Below, in pieces: positions 4,711 through 5,034 of a DNA stretch of 5,034 nt. The notes below the pieces were generated by a model. The model was not told the origin of the DNA. It saw only the letters and a program-made list of their open reading frames with translations, and searched no databases. Position 1 is the stretch's first letter. Each line of letters opens with the position of its first letter. Source of the DNA: an uncultured Lachnospiraceae bacterium. GTDB taxonomy: Bacteria > Bacillota > Clostridia > Lachnospirales > Lachnospiraceae. The stretch spans positions 1 to 5,034 of the forward strand of contig CALZPS010000137.1 of the NCBI GenBank assembly GCA_945827765.1. The letters run 5' to 3'. The translations under genes were made by a program, and so were the position numbers.

Positions 4711-5034
4711 TCATGATTCCTCTTCACGCAGCCGAACCGCTTTCGCAGCAAGCCGGCGGCGGTCCTCATCTATTGCGGCATAATGTTTTTTTGTCGTATT
4801 CACATCTTTATGTCCCAGCACATCCGCCACAAGATAAATATCACCTGTTTCTTTATACAGAGCGGTTCCGTATGTACTGCGCAGTTTATGTGGGGTGATT
4901 TTTTTGTTTGGAGTCACTTGACGGGCATATTTTTTTACCATGTTTTCTACTGCCTGAACACCGATCCTTTTCCGTTGGGTTGAAAAAAAGAGGGGATACT
5001 CATGACCCGGAAGGGGAGTAGTGGCATTCGTTGT
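4711..5034 (-). CDS. Tyrosine recombinase/integrase, C-terminal catalytic part (5' end beyond the window)
   Basis: The frame stays open to the right edge, so the 107 visible residues are the C-terminal part of a longer protein; ATG at 4941 is internal. Tyrosine recombinases cut and rejoin DNA through a 3'-phosphotyrosine. Seen here are the HxxR box (H49-K-L-R52 in ITPHKLRSTYG), the second His in LGH (H75), and the nucleophile Y85 in TTKKHYAAI. The upstream stretch PLFFSTQRKRIGVQAVENMV resembles the segment before the HxxR box in XerC/D-like and element integrases of Clostridia. The first catalytic Arg and the Lys-bearing beta-hairpin lie outside the window. The C-terminal tail (DEDRRRLAAKAVRLREEES) is charged, and its DNA is GC-rich (4711-4780 is about 60% GC by hand count). 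Whether this is a mobile-element integrase or a resident recombinase cannot be decided here. Confidence 0.88.
   Translation of the reverse strand, partial: TTNATTPLPGHEYPLFFSTQRKRIGVQAVENMVKKYARQVTPNKKITPHKLRSTYGTALYKETGDIYLVADVLGHKDVNTTKKHYAAIDEDRRRLAAKAVRLREEES

Noticed and set aside
4690..4713. Seven-codon frame (MSQKSKK) on the minus strand just after the recombinase stop
   Set aside because: Too short and without a ribosome binding site of its own; nothing supports translation.

Overview
The window reads as a chromosomal segment from a low-to-moderate GC Gram-positive anaerobe of the class Clostridia, most likely Lachnospiraceae. The basis is gene order (yggS-sepF-ylmH-lspA-rluD), strong AGGAG-type ribosome binding sites, an acidic SepF, and a cytidylate kinase-like protein of a type I associate with that family. 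No genus can be assigned from what is visible.

The left end is not biological. Bases 1-45 match the tail of the Illumina P5 oligo, an i5 index, and the Nextera Read 1 adapter with its Tn5 mosaic end. Genomic sequence begins at about base 46, so the window starts at the end of an assembled contig that was not adapter-trimmed. The adapter is open in frame with the first gene and would be translated as a false N-terminus.

Bases 46-3021 (+ strand) hold a tightly packed cell division and envelope cluster. It contains the last 30 codons of yggS (PLP homeostasis), sepF (FtsZ membrane anchor), ylmH (S4-domain RNA-binding protein linked to ribosome quality control), lspA (lipoprotein signal peptidase) and an rluD-type 23S rRNA pseudouridine synthase. 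The rluD frame is broken by one in-frame TGA at 2293-2295 between its S4 and catalytic domains. All other family motifs are intact, so this is either a very recent nonsense mutation or an assembly error. ylmG and divIVA, often neighbours of sepF/ylmH, are absent between these genes.

Bases 3022-3202 are an AT-rich spacer with a good sigma-A-type promoter and a leader that can fold into a hairpin. They precede a monocistronic cytidylate kinase-like gene (3203-3850). A long hairpin at 3861-3904 separates it from the convergent minus-strand genes.

Bases 3916-5034 (- strand) hold a TtcA-type tRNA thiolase with PP-loop and Fe-S cysteines. Upstream of it is the C-terminal catalytic part of a tyrosine recombinase that runs off the right edge. 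The recombinase is the only hint of mobile DNA. I see no RNA gene, CRISPR array, complete mobile element or clear undescribed multi-gene system.
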